Of a stretch of 64,000 nucleotides of DNA, positions 43,821-52,581 are shown one piece after another; the stretch's first letter is position 1; each line of letters opens with the position of its first letter. Under the pieces are notes generated by a model that was not told the DNA's origin, did not search any database, and saw only the letters and a list, made by a program, of their open reading frames with translations. A program made the position numbers and the translations under genes. The stretch spans positions 164,437 through 228,436 of the forward strand of contig CALJAK010000002.1 in NCBI GenBank assembly GCA_938027595.1. Direction: 5' to 3'. The DNA comes from an uncultured Thermoproteales archaeon. Its GTDB lineage: Archaea > Thermoproteota > Thermoprotei > Thermoproteales > Thermoproteaceae.

Positions 43821-44593
43821 TGCCCGCAGTCACTCTAGTGGAGAAGTCTGAAAATTTCTTAAAAGCCGTAGTGGAGGACACATACCCATCGTTGTTGAAC
43901 TCACTGCGTAGAGTGATAATTTCCGAACTGCCGGTGATGGCTATAGACTCCGTGGCTGTAGTTACAAATACCTCCGTGATGTATGACGAAATGCTGGCGC
44001 ACAGACTGGGTCTCATTCCACTGACGACTCCTCTACAGTCGCTGCCCACTATTGAGGAGTGTGTGTCTGGACTGGTGGATCCGGCTGAGTGTTCTACGAG
44101 ACTTACGCTACAGATAAACGCAGATAGTGACGTGGTTGTGTATTCAGAAGACTTGACTTCAGACAGACCCGACGTAGTGCCAGTGTATAAAGACATACCC
44201 ATAGTGAAATTGGTAAAGGGCCAGACTATCGTGGCTGAGGCGTATGCAAAACTGGGGCGTGCTAGAGATCACGCCAAGTGGCAAGCGGCTTTGGCGAGTT
44301 ATTACTACTACCCCAAAGTGGTGGTGAAAGACCCCGCTTGTAGAAACGTCTGTAGAGACATATGTGAAAATCTAGAAGATGCGATAGAATGTAGCTACAA
44401 CAAGGCGTGGACGTGTAGAGACATATGTGGAGATGGAATTGAGTTGTCTTGGGAGAGGAACAAATATGTCTTTTGGGTTGAGTCTTACGGAAATTACGAC
44501 GTAGACACTGCGTTGAGAGAAGCTTTTAGAATACTAAAGGTGAAGTTTAGAACTTTCTCAGAAGTTTTAGCGCGTAGAGTAAATTTTAAATAG
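43820..44593 (+). CDS. rpoD: RNA polymerase subunit D with Fe-S-type cysteine cluster
   Basis: Assembly platform subunit, homolog of alpha/Rpb3. The 257 residues start [40 protein letters not shown] cysteine-rich insert at 171-205 has C174, C178, C182, C191, C199 and C203, as in archaeal RpoD proteins with one or two Fe-S clusters. Overlaps the S12 stop by one base. Followed by rpl18e with an 18-nt gap that holds no clear separate function. Confidence 0.95.
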   Translation: MPAVTLVEKSENFLKAVVEDTYPSLLNSLRRVIISELPVMAIDSVAVVTNTSVMYDEMLAHRLGLIPLTTPLQSLPTIEECVSGLVDPAECSTRLTLQINADSDVVVYSEDLTSDRPDVVPVYKDIPIVKLVKGQTIVAEAYAKLGRARDHAKWQAALASYYYYPKVVVKDPACRNVCRDICENLEDAIECSYNKAWTCRDICGDGIELSWERNKYVFWVESYGNYDVDTALREAFRILKVKFRTFSEVLARRVNFK

Positions 44594-44611
44594 TTACCTC
44601 AGGTTGGCTCT

Positions 44612-44980
44612 ATGCCTCCTAACCCCACTGGACCTACGAATAAACAGACTAGAGTGTTGATTAGATTTCTCAAAAAAGCCGCTAATGTAAACTCTGCAAA
44701 AATCTGGAGGGCAATCGCGGCGAAGTTAGAAAAACCGAGAAGACAGAGAGTTGTAGTGAATGTAGGTAAGCTAGAGAGACTTGTTGAAGATGGCGACGTT
44801 GTGGTAGTCCCAGGCAAGCTGTTGGGCGGTGGAGTTATCTCTAGGAAAGTCACAGTGGCGGCTTTTAGAGCGTCGCCAAAAGCTATCAAGAAAGTGCGAG
44901 ACGCCGGCGGCGAAGTTATAACCATTCCAGAACTAATCAGAAGGTTTCCAAAAGGTAAGGGAGTTAAAGTCATAACATGA
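44612..44980 (+). CDS. rpl18e: Ribosomal protein L18e
   Basis: Archaeal/eukaryotic large-subunit protein related to bacterial L15, 122 residues: PTGPTNKQTRVLIRFLKKAANVNSAKIWRAIAAKLEKPRRQRVVVNVGKLERL and VVVPGKLLGGGVISRKVTVAAF. The ATG overlaps nothing upstream; the stop overlaps rpl13 as ATGA. A possible TATA-like element, AATTTTAAATAG, lies at the rpoD stop. Confidence 0.95.
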   Translation: MPPNPTGPTNKQTRVLIRFLKKAANVNSAKIWRAIAAKLEKPRRQRVVVNVGKLERLVEDGDVVVVPGKLLGGGVISRKVTVAAFRASPKAIKKVRDAGGEVITIPELIRRFPKGKGVKVIT

Positions 44981-45504
44981 AGAGTGATAAACTACCGGAG
45001 AGGGGAGAGATCGTGATTGATGCGTCTGGATGTGTAGTTGGTAGGTTAGCTACACAAATTGCAAAGATCTTACTAAAACGTCCCAAGCTTGTAGTTAAGG
45101 TAATAAACGTAGAGAAGGCAGTAATTACGGGAGATAGAGAGATGGTGGTGAATTGGTTCTTGAAAAAAATCAGCGAGTGGCGGACGCATTACAACCCCAA
45201 AAAGGTGGGGCCCAAAGTCCCCAGGCGTCCAGACAGAGTGTTTAAGAGAGTAGTTAGAGGTATGTTACCCAAAGGCGAAGCTGGGCGGTGGGCGTTGAAG
45301 AGATTAAAAGTGTATGTCTCCACCCCGCTTGAGTTGATCCAGAGAGAGACTTATAAAATACCCACTGCAAAAATTGTCCAGAGACCTCTAATGCGGTACG
45401 TAACTCTAGAAGAAGTGTGGCGTAGTATAGACCCATCTGCGTGGGAGCAGTGGAAGAAGGCACAGACAGTTTGGGAGAAAAGAATTAAACAGATAACGAG
45501 CTAG
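44977..45504 (+). CDS. rpl13: Ribosomal protein L13
   Basis: Large-subunit protein, 175 residues, with DASGCVVGRLATQIAKILLK and VVRGMLPKGEAGRWALKRLKVYVSTP, the core L13 motifs. Slightly longer than bacterial L13 at the C-terminus, as is usual in crenarchaea. Begins at ATG 44977 overlapping rpl18e; rps9 follows after 4 nt. Confidence 0.96.
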   Translation: MKSDKLPERGEIVIDASGCVVGRLATQIAKILLKRPKLVVKVINVEKAVITGDREMVVNWFLKKISEWRTHYNPKKVGPKVPRRPDRVFKRVVRGMLPKGEAGRWALKRLKVYVSTPLELIQRETYKIPTAKIVQRPLMRYVTLEEVWRSIDPSAWEQWKKAQTVWEKRIKQITS

Positions 45505-45508
45505 TGAT

Positions 45509-45943
45509 ATGGAGGTGCTTGGAGTGACAGTTATACAAGAATCGCCGAGGGTAGTAGTCGCAGTAGGGAAGAAGAAAACTGCCGTCGCCAGAGCTGTAAT
45601 TAGACAGGGATTTGGGAGAGTGCGGGTGAATGGATATCCCCTGGAGCTGTGGCCAGTGGAGATGGCGCGGATGAAAATGTGGGAACCTCTGGCGCTGTCT
45701 GGCGACTTCGCTAAGAGAGTAGATATAGACGTCAATGTGTCTGGCGGTGGGTACATGGGTCAAGCCGCCGCCGTGAGGATAGCTATCGCAAGGGGGCTAG
45801 TGGGGTATTTCCAGAGTCAGGAGTTGAAAGAGTTGTACGAGAGATATGATCCCTACATGTTGAAGGGAGACCCACGCAGGTCAGAGCCTAAAAAACCTGG
45901 AATCAAACACGCCAGGAGTAAGAGACAGAAGGCATATAGATGA
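45509..45943 (+). CDS. rps9: Ribosomal protein S9
   Basis: Small-subunit protein, 144 residues: [49 protein letters not shown] and the C-terminal [18 protein letters not shown], whose basic end reaches the P-site tRNA. The first nine residues before VIQESPRVV are slightly long. The stop overlaps rpoN as ATGA. Confidence 0.96.
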   Translation: MEVLGVTVIQESPRVVVAVGKKKTAVARAVIRQGFGRVRVNGYPLELWPVEMARMKMWEPLALSGDFAKRVDIDVNVSGGGYMGQAAAVRIAIARGLVGYFQSQELKELYERYDPYMLKGDPRRSEPKKPGIKHARSKRQKAYR

Positions 45944-46137
45944 TTATTCCAGTTAGGTGTTTCACATGCGGAAAGCCCCTGGGCCATTTGTACTCTATGT
46001 TTAAACGTAGGGTTATGGCTGGAGAAGACCCGGGGCAAGTTCTAGATAGTTTGGGAGTCCGTAGATATTGCTGTAGGCGTGTCCTCTTGTCGCATGTAGA
46101 GTGGATAGACGACGTGTTGATGTATGAAAAGCGGTAA
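45940..46137 (+). CDS. rpoN: RNA polymerase subunit N
   Basis: 65-residue zinc protein, homolog of Rpb10. The zinc site is CFTCGKPLG with CC in [15 protein letters not shown]; the pattern CxxC...CC is that of RpoN/Rpb10. Last gene of the rpoD-L18e-L13-S9-rpoN group; rpoK, which often follows, is not here. Confidence 0.95.
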   Translation: MIIPVRCFTCGKPLGHLYSMFKRRVMAGEDPGQVLDSLGVRRYCCRRVLLSHVEWIDDVLMYEKR

Positions 46138-46148
46138 TTTTTATATAT
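46137..46148 (+). promoter_or_regulatory. Probable promoter of the SmAP-mat operon
   Basis: TTTTTATATATC is centred about 25 nt before ATG 46168. This supports the shorter start and a separate leaderless message for the next two genes. Confidence 0.5.
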
Positions 46149-46167
46149 CTTAAATATGGGGCTTCTC

Positions 46168-46425
46168 ATGTCAAAACCTCAGCAAATCAAGTTGTCCGTC
46201 CCTATAAAAATCATGACGAGGATGTTGAACAAAGAAGTGGTAGCTAGACTCAAAGGCGGCGTGGCAGTTCGTGGCGTGCTCTCGGCGTACGACGGTTGTA
46301 TGAATCTAGTGTTAGACAACGCCGCGGAGCTTGACAACTCTGGAGAGCCACTGGCGCGATATGGCAGAATTTTGATTAGAGGTTCTCAAGTCATATACGT
46401 ATCTTCGGCTGAGTTAACCGCATGA
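46168..46425 (+). CDS. Sm-like archaeal protein (Lsm/SmAP)
   Basis: Forms ring heptamers that bind U-rich RNA. The Sm1 motif is VVARLKGGVAVRGVLSAYDGCMNLVLDNA and the Sm2 motif is LIRGSQVIYVS. ATG 46168 (MSKPQQIKL) gives 85 residues and the right promoter spacing; ATG 46156 would add four residues. The stop overlaps the mat start as ATGA. Confidence 0.93.
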   Translation: MSKPQQIKLSVPIKIMTRMLNKEVVARLKGGVAVRGVLSAYDGCMNLVLDNAAELDNSGEPLARYGRILIRGSQVIYVSSAELTA

Positions 46426-47630
46426 TTATAGTAAACAAAGTAGACAAAATACCCGTAGCTAAGCGGAATGTGGAAATTGTAGAGAGGAAAGGTCAGGGGC
46501 ATCCAGACTATATCGCAGACGGCATCGCTGAGTGGGTCAGTAGGTACTTGTCTAAGTACTACCTAGAGACTTTCGGCGTAGTTCTACACCACAATGTCGA
46601 CAAGACTTTAGTAGTGGGTGGGCAGTCGGCCCCCCGCTTTGGTGGGGGCGAGTTGTTGCAGCCTATATACATTCTGGTGTCTGGGAGGGCGACTTACGAA
46701 GTGAGAAGCGCAAGTGGCTTGAGGAAAGTGCCCCTAGGGCCGATTGTTATGCAAGCCGCACGAGATTGGATAAGACAACACATTAGACATCTAGAGCCGG
46801 ATAGACACGTGGTGATTGATTACAAAATTGGGCAGGGCTCCGCCGACTTAGTGGGTGTGTATGAGCTTGGGGTAGAGAGCGTCCCGCTGGCGAACGACAC
46901 TTCTGTTGGCGTTGGATACGCGCCCCTAACTCCGTTGGAGGAGTTAGTTTACAAAACCGAACGCACTCTCAACTCGAGAGATTTCAAAGCCAAATATCCA
47001 GAAGTGGGGGAAGACGTGAAAGTAATGGGGGTGAGAGTGGGGGACGAGATTAAACTCACGGTGGCTTCGGCGATGGTGAGTAAATTCGTCAAAGACAAGA
47101 GTCACTACCAATCTGTAAAGGAAGAGGTAAAGAAGGTGGTGGAAGACCTCGCCGCTAAGATAACGCCGCAACACAAGATTGAAGTTGTGGTAAACGCCGC
47201 GGATAGGCCAGAACACGACATCTACTACCTTACTGTGACTGGCACTTCTGCTGAACATGGAGACGACGGCATGACCGGTAGGGGGAATAGAGCCAATGGG
47301 TTGATAACGCCAATGCGTTCCATGTCTCTAGAAGCCACCGCTGGTAAGAACCCAATTAGCCACGTGGGTAAGATATACAACGTGGTGGCGCAGAGAATCG
47401 CGGAGAAGATCTACAGAGAAGTGGGGAACGTCACTGAGGTCTACGTAGAGATAGTGTCGCAAATTGGGAAACCCATCAACGAGCCCAAGGTTTTAAACAT
47501 TGAGATTATTAGAGAGGGTGAGTTAACTAGCGAGTTGAGGAGAGAAGCTGAGGCTATTGCAAAAGAGGAATTATCGAAAATTACACTGCTGTCCGAGTAC
47601 ATACTTAGAGGTGAAGTTAGTCTATATTGA
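46422..47630 (+). CDS. mat: S-adenosylmethionine synthetase, archaeal type
   Basis: Makes SAM from methionine and ATP. The 402-residue protein matches the archaeal family (COG1812), which is very divergent from bacterial MetK: VERKGQGHPDYIADGIAEWVSRYL, HHNVDKTLVVGGQSAPRFGGGE, GTSAEHGDDGMTGRGNRANGLI and EATAGKNPISHVGKIYNV. Coupled to the Sm-like gene. SAM made here would supply the several methyltransferases and radical SAM enzymes in the window, though that link is functional, not genetic. Confidence 0.95.
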   Translation: MIIVNKVDKIPVAKRNVEIVERKGQGHPDYIADGIAEWVSRYLSKYYLETFGVVLHHNVDKTLVVGGQSAPRFGGGELLQPIYILVSGRATYEVRSASGLRKVPLGPIVMQAARDWIRQHIRHLEPDRHVVIDYKIGQGSADLVGVYELGVESVPLANDTSVGVGYAPLTPLEELVYKTERTLNSRDFKAKYPEVGEDVKVMGVRVGDEIKLTVASAMVSKFVKDKSHYQSVKEEVKKVVEDLAAKITPQHKIEVVVNAADRPEHDIYYLTVTGTSAEHGDDGMTGRGNRANGLITPMRSMSLEATAGKNPISHVGKIYNVVAQRIAEKIYREVGNVTEVYVEIVSQIGKPINEPKVLNIEIIREGELTSELRREAEAIAKEELSKITLLSEYILRGEVSLY

Positions 47631-47632
47631 CT

Positions 47633-49381
47633 CTACACAAACCCGCGGTATTGACGTAAGATTTTCTTGAGGTCTATATCTCTATCTTCCAACCTTCGGC
47701 TGATTTCTCTAGTCAACTGTCTAACTAAATCCATATCCACCACGTAGAGTTGACCCAAATCGAGGCGGGTAACTAACTTGAGAGGAACTCCTAAACTCCC
47801 CCTAGCGATAGAGTCCTCTATCGATTCTAGGTTTCTACATATTACGCCGACTGGCTCTCCACCTCTACACTCCACAAGTTCCGAGAGATGCACTAGTACA
47901 AATCTCTTGCCGAACTCTGTCAAAATCTCCACAAACGCCTTCTTTAAATTGTGTATCTCGTTCTCTTTTTCTAAGAGTGACTTAGACAAATTTTCAATTC
48001 TGTTCTGGAGCTCTCTGTACTTCAAGTCTCTCCACTTCTCTTCCTCTACGTACCTCTTTAGCTGTAGATACTCCCTCTGCAAGTTCTCCAACTCTTTCTC
48101 CAGCTGTCGATTTTCGTACTCCAACGCCTTCACTCTAGTATAGACTTCTTCAGAAGTGGGGGGACAGGGTTTTTCTATGGGTACGTACACCACTTTGGTT
48201 TCTCTCTCGCCAGTTTGTTTCAAAGCTTCAGAAACCGCATGCGCAATAGAGTAACCACGAATTACTAAAGCCTTCGCTTGTTCAACTTGGCTAAATTCCA
48301 GTATGTTTCCAAATTCTTTCACAATTTTTTCAAATTTTGGTTTGAATTCCAAATACGCGCGATGTGCTGCTGCCAGTGCGTCTCTCTCGTGGCTAGTCTT
48401 CACATGCCAACCGCTTTTCTCCACTAACTGGGCTTTTTCTTCTGAAGACAAATCGCGAGTTGGAGCGTACAACACCGCGCCGCACATGGTTGCCAAGCGT
48501 TTTACAAATTCTGGAGGCTCTCTGACGTCTGTAGCCACCAACACGGGCATCCCCCACTGACTTACATATCTCAAGACGTCGCCGCGGGAGAACCCACGGT
48601 GAGCCGTGGTGTCCAACACTTCCCCCTCCAGCGTCAGTATAGCCACGCCGGTCACCACGCCGGGGTCTACGCCTACTATCAAGTATCTCCTATGCGTCGG
48701 CACTTCTCTACGTCGAGCCGGCGTGGAGTATATCGACACAACTACGTCTAGACTCCTCTTAGGTTTAACATAACGCCTAACTATTTCTCTGTTGGCGTAG
48801 ACGATGAACCTCGCCGAAGTGATTTCGCCAGATTCCTCGTTTATAAACAAATCGTAATCCAACTTGGCCTCTCTCAATTTGTTCTCCACTTGTAGAGATA
48901 GCGACTTTATCCTGTGGGATATGTTTCTCATGAATCGATTTCTACTCATGCCCCCCGACGTTGTGGATATCTTCCTATGTATGAGAATTACCGTCTCTTC
49001 TTCGAACATCTTCACACGAGTCCCCACGCCACCAGCCGCCAAAATCGCTAAGTATTTGGCTGTGTCTGTGGGAGTCAACCTCTTGTGGATCCCAAAGTGT
49101 CGCGCCACCAACTCTTCTACTTTTGTATATCTCTCCACGTCTCTAGTGACCTCCACCACGTTGACTATGTAGGGGAGTCTCCCGAGCGCTTTGATTATCA
49201 ACCGGCCGTGTTGAACTAACTCCCCCACGTTGTCAACAGCTAGAGTGCGAACGGTGTATTTCTTAAACAATTGCAACAAACCCCTCTCTTCTGAAATGCC
49301 GGTTTCCACAACGGCGCCGTTTTCCCACACCGCGTAAGCGAAGTCTCCCTTTGGAGCTAAGTCGATGCCCAGTATAGCCAC
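47633..49381 (-). CDS. DUF460/COG2433 RNase H-fold protein with coiled coil
   Basis: Archaeal protein of unknown function, 582 residues. N-terminal residues 1-50 (MAILGIDLAPKGDFAYAVW) and a second block (YLIVGVDPGVVTGVAILTLEGEVLDTT, VATDVREPPEFVKRLATMCGAVLYAPTRDLSSEEKAQLV, THERDALAAAHRAY) give a RuvC/RNase H-like fold with acidic residues. A long coiled coil spans about 400-500, then a C-terminal domain. GTG start at 49381; its TATA-like element lies within the end of rio2. A nucleic-acid-processing role is plausible. Confidence 0.85.
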   Translation of the reverse strand: MAILGIDLAPKGDFAYAVWENGAVVETGISEERGLLQLFKKYTVRTLAVDNVGELVQHGRLIIKALGRLPYIVNVVEVTRDVERYTKVEELVARHFGIHKRLTPTDTAKYLAILAAGGVGTRVKMFEEETVILIHRKISTTSGGMSRNRFMRNISHRIKSLSLQVENKLREAKLDYDLFINEESGEITSARFIVYANREIVRRYVKPKRSLDVVVSIYSTPARRREVPTHRRYLIVGVDPGVVTGVAILTLEGEVLDTTAHRGFSRGDVLRYVSQWGMPVLVATDVREPPEFVKRLATMCGAVLYAPTRDLSSEEKAQLVEKSGWHVKTSHERDALAAAHRAYLEFKPKFEKIVKEFGNILEFSQVEQAKALVIRGYSIAHAVSEALKQTGERETKVVYVPIEKPCPPTSEEVYTRVKALEYENRQLEKELENLQREYLQLKRYVEEEKWRDLKYRELQNRIENLSKSLLEKENEIHNLKKAFVEILTEFGKRFVLVHLSELVECRGGEPVGVICRNLESIEDSIARGSLGVPLKLVTRLDLGQLYVVDMDLVRQLTREISRRLEDRDIDLKKILRQYRGFV

Positions 49382-49393
49382 GTTTTACTCTAG

Positions 49394-50188
49394 CTATTTA
49401 TTTATTTGTCTATACTCCATCCCAAGTTCTCTATATATAGTTACTGAGTCCACGTTGAAAAATTCCGCAATGTTGTCAACGTCACGTTTTAGACGTTCTA
49501 AAGCCCCAGGTTTGTCTAGCGGCACCCACTGACTCCAGTCAATTACGTACCCCCTGTCGCCCACTAAAACATTATATGGCGACAAATCGCCGTGCACTAT
49601 TCCAAGACTCAACGCAGTCTTTACCGTGTGCAACACGTCGTCTAACACATCTCTCTTGCACTTATACAACTCCACTCCCTCTATGTACCTCATGACTACC
49701 ACGTGTTTACTTAGCATAATCGGCTCTGGCACCAAGCCGCCGGCTTCGAAGATCTTCGTCAGAGCGGAAAACTCCGCCAAAGCCGACGACCTAGCGCCGA
49801 ATATGTAATCCATGTGTCTCACTCGCGTGTGTTTAGAGCTCTTGTGAAATTTCAACACGACTTTAAGACCGGAGTGAGTCTCCCCCATGTACACCACTGA
49901 GTCTTTACCAACCCCAATGGGGGAACTCGCGAGTTTGGCAATCCTCCGCCGGAGGGCGTGAAAAGCCAACACGTCGTAACCCCGCGGCGTTAGTTTCCAC
50001 CCAAGCCACGGCGTGGCGTTGCGTCTAAGCAAACCAAGGTGGTGTAGCTTCCTGAGTCTCCCTTCGTCAACTCTCCTCTCTAGAAATTCGTGAGGTACAA
50101 ACTCGTACTTTTTGTGTGCGTCTTCTAACGTCTTCAATATCCTGAAGTCCACATCGTCGAGACTTCGGTGCAGCGTTACTACATTCAC
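49394..50188 (-). CDS. rio2: RIO2 serine kinase
   Basis: Atypical kinase/ATPase needed for late small-subunit maturation. The 264 residues have the RIO2 N-terminal winged helix (about 1-85, LDDVDFRILKTLEDAHKKYEFVPHEFL), then the kinase fold: GVGKDSVVYMGE (nucleotide loop), VVLKFHK with the Lys, VMRYIEG hinge, HGDLSPYNVLV catalytic loop and VIDWSQW metal-binding loop. GTG start at 50188 about 23 nt after a TATA-like element. It lies upstream of the DUF460 gene on the same strand, 12 nt apart. Confidence 0.93.
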   Translation of the reverse strand: MNVVTLHRSLDDVDFRILKTLEDAHKKYEFVPHEFLERRVDEGRLRKLHHLGLLRRNATPWLGWKLTPRGYDVLAFHALRRRIAKLASSPIGVGKDSVVYMGETHSGLKVVLKFHKSSKHTRVRHMDYIFGARSSALAEFSALTKIFEAGGLVPEPIMLSKHVVVMRYIEGVELYKCKRDVLDDVLHTVKTALSLGIVHGDLSPYNVLVGDRGYVIDWSQWVPLDKPGALERLKRDVDNIAEFFNVDSVTIYRELGMEYRQINK

Positions 50189-50216
50189 AGATATATAACA
50201 CGTCTATGTTTTAAAC
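50189..50216. promoter_or_regulatory. Divergent promoters, rio2 and UPF0179
   Basis: Plus-strand GATATATAAC (about 50189-50198) is centred 23 nt before GTG 50217, and minus-strand GTTTAAAACA (about 50206-50215) is centred 22-23 nt before GTG 50188. The whole divergent gap is 28 bp. Confidence 0.45.
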
Positions 50217-50714
50217 GTGAAGAGAGTTACTCTCCTCTCTAGAGAGCAAGCTGAGGTGGGGCACAAATTCCGCCTATTGACCATACCAGAAGAGTGCAAA
50301 GCTTGTAGACTCTTCCCCGTCTGCCTTGGCAAACTAACCCCGGGGAGGAGTTACAGAGTTGTGGAAGTGAGACACTCCATGGGGCAGAAGTGTAAAATTA
50401 CAGATGGCGAAATGGTGCCCGTGGTGGTAGAAGAGCTCCCAATGGTGGGTCTAGTGCCGTTGAACAAAGCGCTGGAAGGCGCCGTCGTCACTTTCGAAGG
50501 CGAGTGTGTAGGTTGTGAAAAATGTCCAGAAGGCGTGAGAGTGGGGGACAAGATAAAAATTGTGAAGATTCTAGGCAAGTCTACTTGTAGGGGGACTCAC
50601 TTCGCTATTGTCGAGTTTTACGCCTTAGAAGCGACTTCACTCTCAGAATTAGATGGCGCAAAGACTTCTCGAGATTTTTCTCGCGGGCCTCCCTCACGAC
50701 GTCTTTCAAAATAA
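50217..50714 (+). CDS. UPF0179 family cysteine-rich protein
   Basis: Archaeal family of unknown function, 165 residues. Conserved features seen: EECKACRLFPVCLGKLTPGRSYRVVEVR, GQKCKITDGEMVPVVVEE and GECVGCEKCPEGVRVGD, giving three cysteine groups that probably bind an Fe-S cluster or zinc, and CRGTHFAIVEFYALE at the end. GTG start at 50217. Its last 110 nt overlap the opposite-strand small gene ending at 50605. Confidence 0.85.
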   Translation: MKRVTLLSREQAEVGHKFRLLTIPEECKACRLFPVCLGKLTPGRSYRVVEVRHSMGQKCKITDGEMVPVVVEELPMVGLVPLNKALEGAVVTFEGECVGCEKCPEGVRVGDKIKIVKILGKSTCRGTHFAIVEFYALEATSLSELDGAKTSRDFSRGPPSRRLSK

Positions 50715-50802
50715 CTTTAGCACTCTCGGCCTTGCCCTCTCTGGCTAGCCTCTCTGCTTCTCTAAGACGTTTTATTAAGTCAGAGGCGTGGACGTCAGAC
50801 AT
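50605..50802 (-). CDS. Small helical protein, 65 residues
   Basis: Unknown. From ATG 50802 it reads MSDVHASDLIKRLREAERLAREGKAESAKVILKDVVREAREKNLEKSLRHLILRVKSLLRRKTRQ-like; highly charged and almost fully helical, resembling a small TPR-like hairpin. I accept it because a TATA-like element lies about 24 nt upstream and the composition looks protein-like, yet 110 nt overlap the UPF0179 gene, so it may also be chance. Confidence 0.5.
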   Translation of the reverse strand: MSDVHASDLIKRLREAERLAREGKAESAKVILKDVVREAREKNLEKSLRHLILRVKSLLRRKTRQ

Positions 50803-50820
50803 GGAGTTGTTGAGGTAAGA

Positions 50821-50831
50821 CATTTATAAAG
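50821..50831. promoter_or_regulatory. Shared TATA element, 50605 gene and RibL-like gene
   Basis: CATTTATAAAG (CTTTATAAATG on minus) is centred about 24 nt from ATG 50802 and about 22 nt from GTG 50848. It supports both chosen starts. Confidence 0.48.
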
Positions 50832-50847
50832 GTTGGCTCTATGCGCT

Positions 50848-51534
50848 GTGGATAGAGTGGCTCTGTACATTAGAAATTTGGAACAAGCCTTAGCCACTCT
50901 CGTCTTGAGAGACAAGTCACACGCGCAAGTGGTGGAGTTGGCGCGTGCGTATTTGAAAGACGCCAAGTATTACTACTCGGCCGGAGATCGAGAAACTGCT
51001 CTCGCGGTGGTGTCTTACGCCGAGGGTCTCCTAGACGCGCTCAAAATGATCGGCGCCGTAGATTTCGTCTGGAGAAAACCAAGCGAAATTAAAAACGCCA
51101 AGGTTGTCATGGCGGCTGGCACTTTTGAAATACTCCACCCCGGCCATCTGGAGTACCTACGGGAGGCTTGGAAGTTGGGTTACGTGACGGCGGTGGTGTC
51201 GTCAGATGAAAACGCAGAGAAGGCAAAGGGCAGGAGGATATTGATACCACAGAAGCAGAGGGCAGAAGTGTTGTCAAACCTCTATTACGTCCACAGAGTG
51301 GTTCTGGGGAGCCCAGGCGACATATTCGACATATTGGAGGTAGTCAAGCCAGAGGTTGTGCTGCTGGGTCCCGACCAACGCGTCTCCGAAGCCAGAGTGA
51401 GAGAGGAGGCCAGAAAGCGGGGGCTCGACGTTGAGGTGTATAGACTTGGAGAACTTAAACAGTGCGAGTTGTGTGGCACTTCCAAAATCGTCAAGCGGAT
51501 GCTGGAGGTGTATAGAGATGCCGTTTTCCCCTGA
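50848..51534 (+). CDS. ribL: DUF357 domain fused to RibL-like FAD synthase/cytidylyltransferase
   Basis: 228 residues in two parts. Residues 1-70 carry DUF357 ([41 protein letters not shown]). Residues about 80-228 are a nucleotidyltransferase with [22 protein letters not shown] (HxGH motif) and [19 protein letters not shown], like archaeal RibL, which adenylates FMN to [17 protein letters not shown] near the end fits RibL. GTG start 50848 preferred to TTG 50833 on promoter spacing. Overlaps nfi by 17 nt. Confidence 0.85.
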   Translation: MDRVALYIRNLEQALATLVLRDKSHAQVVELARAYLKDAKYYYSAGDRETALAVVSYAEGLLDALKMIGAVDFVWRKPSEIKNAKVVMAAGTFEILHPGHLEYLREAWKLGYVTAVVSSDENAEKAKGRRILIPQKQRAEVLSNLYYVHRVVLGSPGDIFDILEVVKPEVVLLGPDQRVSEARVREEARKRGLDVEVYRLGELKQCELCGTSKIVKRMLEVYRDAVFP

Positions 51535-52159
51535 TGCAGCCATAGAAATACAGAAACTACTATCGAAGAGAGTGAAGTTTACGCCGCTGCCTCCAGTGGA
51601 GACTGTGGGGGCGCTGGACGTGGCTTATGGCGGTGGCTTCGCGTATGGCGCTGCAGTTGTGGCTAGGCTAGACAGCTTGGAAATTGTGGAAGTCGCGTTG
51701 TCCATAAACAGAGTAGTGGTGCCGTACGTCCCCACTTTTCTCGCATTTAGAGAAATAACGCCCATGTTGAGGGCGTACTTCAAGTTGAGAAACAAACCAG
51801 ACGTCTTGCTAGTAGATGGACACGGCGTGGCTCACCCACGTAAGTTCGGCATAGCTTCTCACATAGGTGTGGTGATAGAGAAACCCACCATAGGCGTAGC
51901 CAAAACGCGGCTTTACGGAGTGGAGAAGGGGGCAACTTTGGTTGATGAAGGGGGCGACGTCATTGGGGTTGTGACACACTGCGGTGGTAAGAAATACATA
52001 TCTGTGGGTTCTCACATCACGTTGAGAGACGCCGTCACGCTAGTGGAGAGATTGTGTAGAGAAAATGGCGTCTTTCCGCTGGATTTAGCAGATGAGGTCT
52101 CTAAAAAAGCTAGACTACACAAACCCACTACTCTAGATAGCTGGGGTGAAGCTATCTGA
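51518..52159 (+). CDS. nfi: Endonuclease V
   Basis: Deoxyinosine repair nuclease, 213 residues. Features: [22 protein letters not shown] (catalytic Asp in the first strand), [42 protein letters not shown] and [13 protein letters not shown] 51518 overlaps the RibL-like gene by 17 nt. It is convergent with the Usp gene, overlapping by 8 nt. Deaminated purines arise quickly at high temperature, which fits with UDG elsewhere in the window. Confidence 0.92.
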   Translation: MPFSPDAAIEIQKLLSKRVKFTPLPPVETVGALDVAYGGGFAYGAAVVARLDSLEIVEVALSINRVVVPYVPTFLAFREITPMLRAYFKLRNKPDVLLVDGHGVAHPRKFGIASHIGVVIEKPTIGVAKTRLYGVEKGATLVDEGGDVIGVVTHCGGKKYISVGSHITLRDAVTLVERLCRENGVFPLDLADEVSKKARLHKPTTLDSWGEAI

Positions 52160-52538
52160 CGACTAGGACCGGCACGCGAGATTTAGACACCACAGCGAGA
52201 GAGACCGACCCCAACACAATTCTCTGTATGGTGGAGAGGCCTCTAGAGCCCATGACTATCAAATCTACTCCCTTCTCTTCTGCATAGTTTAAGATTTCTG
52301 ACGCCGGCACGCCGCTTCTCACCGCAACTTCCTCCGTCGTATATCCACTGGCTTCTATGATCTTGGCAGCTTCTTGAGCTATCCTCCTGGCCGTATCAAT
52401 CGACACTTGAGAGGGGTCTGTAGCTACGGTAATCACGTACAGAGCTGCTTTGAAAGCCTTCGCGATAGCCACGGCGTGCTCTACGGCATTTTTAGCGAAG
52501 ATAGAACCGTCATAAGCCACCAAAATCTTTCCATACAT
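52152..52538 (-). CDS. Universal stress protein family, UspA-like
   Basis: 128 residues, single Usp domain: [25 protein letters not shown] at the start and the ATP-binding [31 protein letters not shown] near the end. The G-2x-G-9x-G(S/T) motif is close to intact, so ATP binding is likely. ATG 52538; its TATA-like element is about 23 nt upstream. The partner is unknown. Confidence 0.9.
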   Translation of the reverse strand: MYGKILVAYDGSIFAKNAVEHAVAIAKAFKAALYVITVATDPSQVSIDTARRIAQEAAKIIEASGYTTEEVAVRSGVPASEILNYAEEKGVDLIVMGSRGLSTIQRIVLGSVSLAVVSKSRVPVLVVR

Positions 52539-52555
52539 ATTCAGAGGAATTTTAG

Positions 52556-52566
52556 AAATTAATAAA
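52556..52566 (-). promoter_or_regulatory. Probable promoter of the Usp gene
   Basis: On the minus strand TTTATTAATTT is centred about 23 nt before ATG 52538. Confidence 0.48.
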
Positions 52567-52581
52567 TTTTAGAATCACTAA

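Noticed and set aside
50833..50847. TTG start for the DUF357/RibL gene
   Set aside because: It is too near the TATA-like element (about 7 nt); GTG 50848 has the expected spacing.
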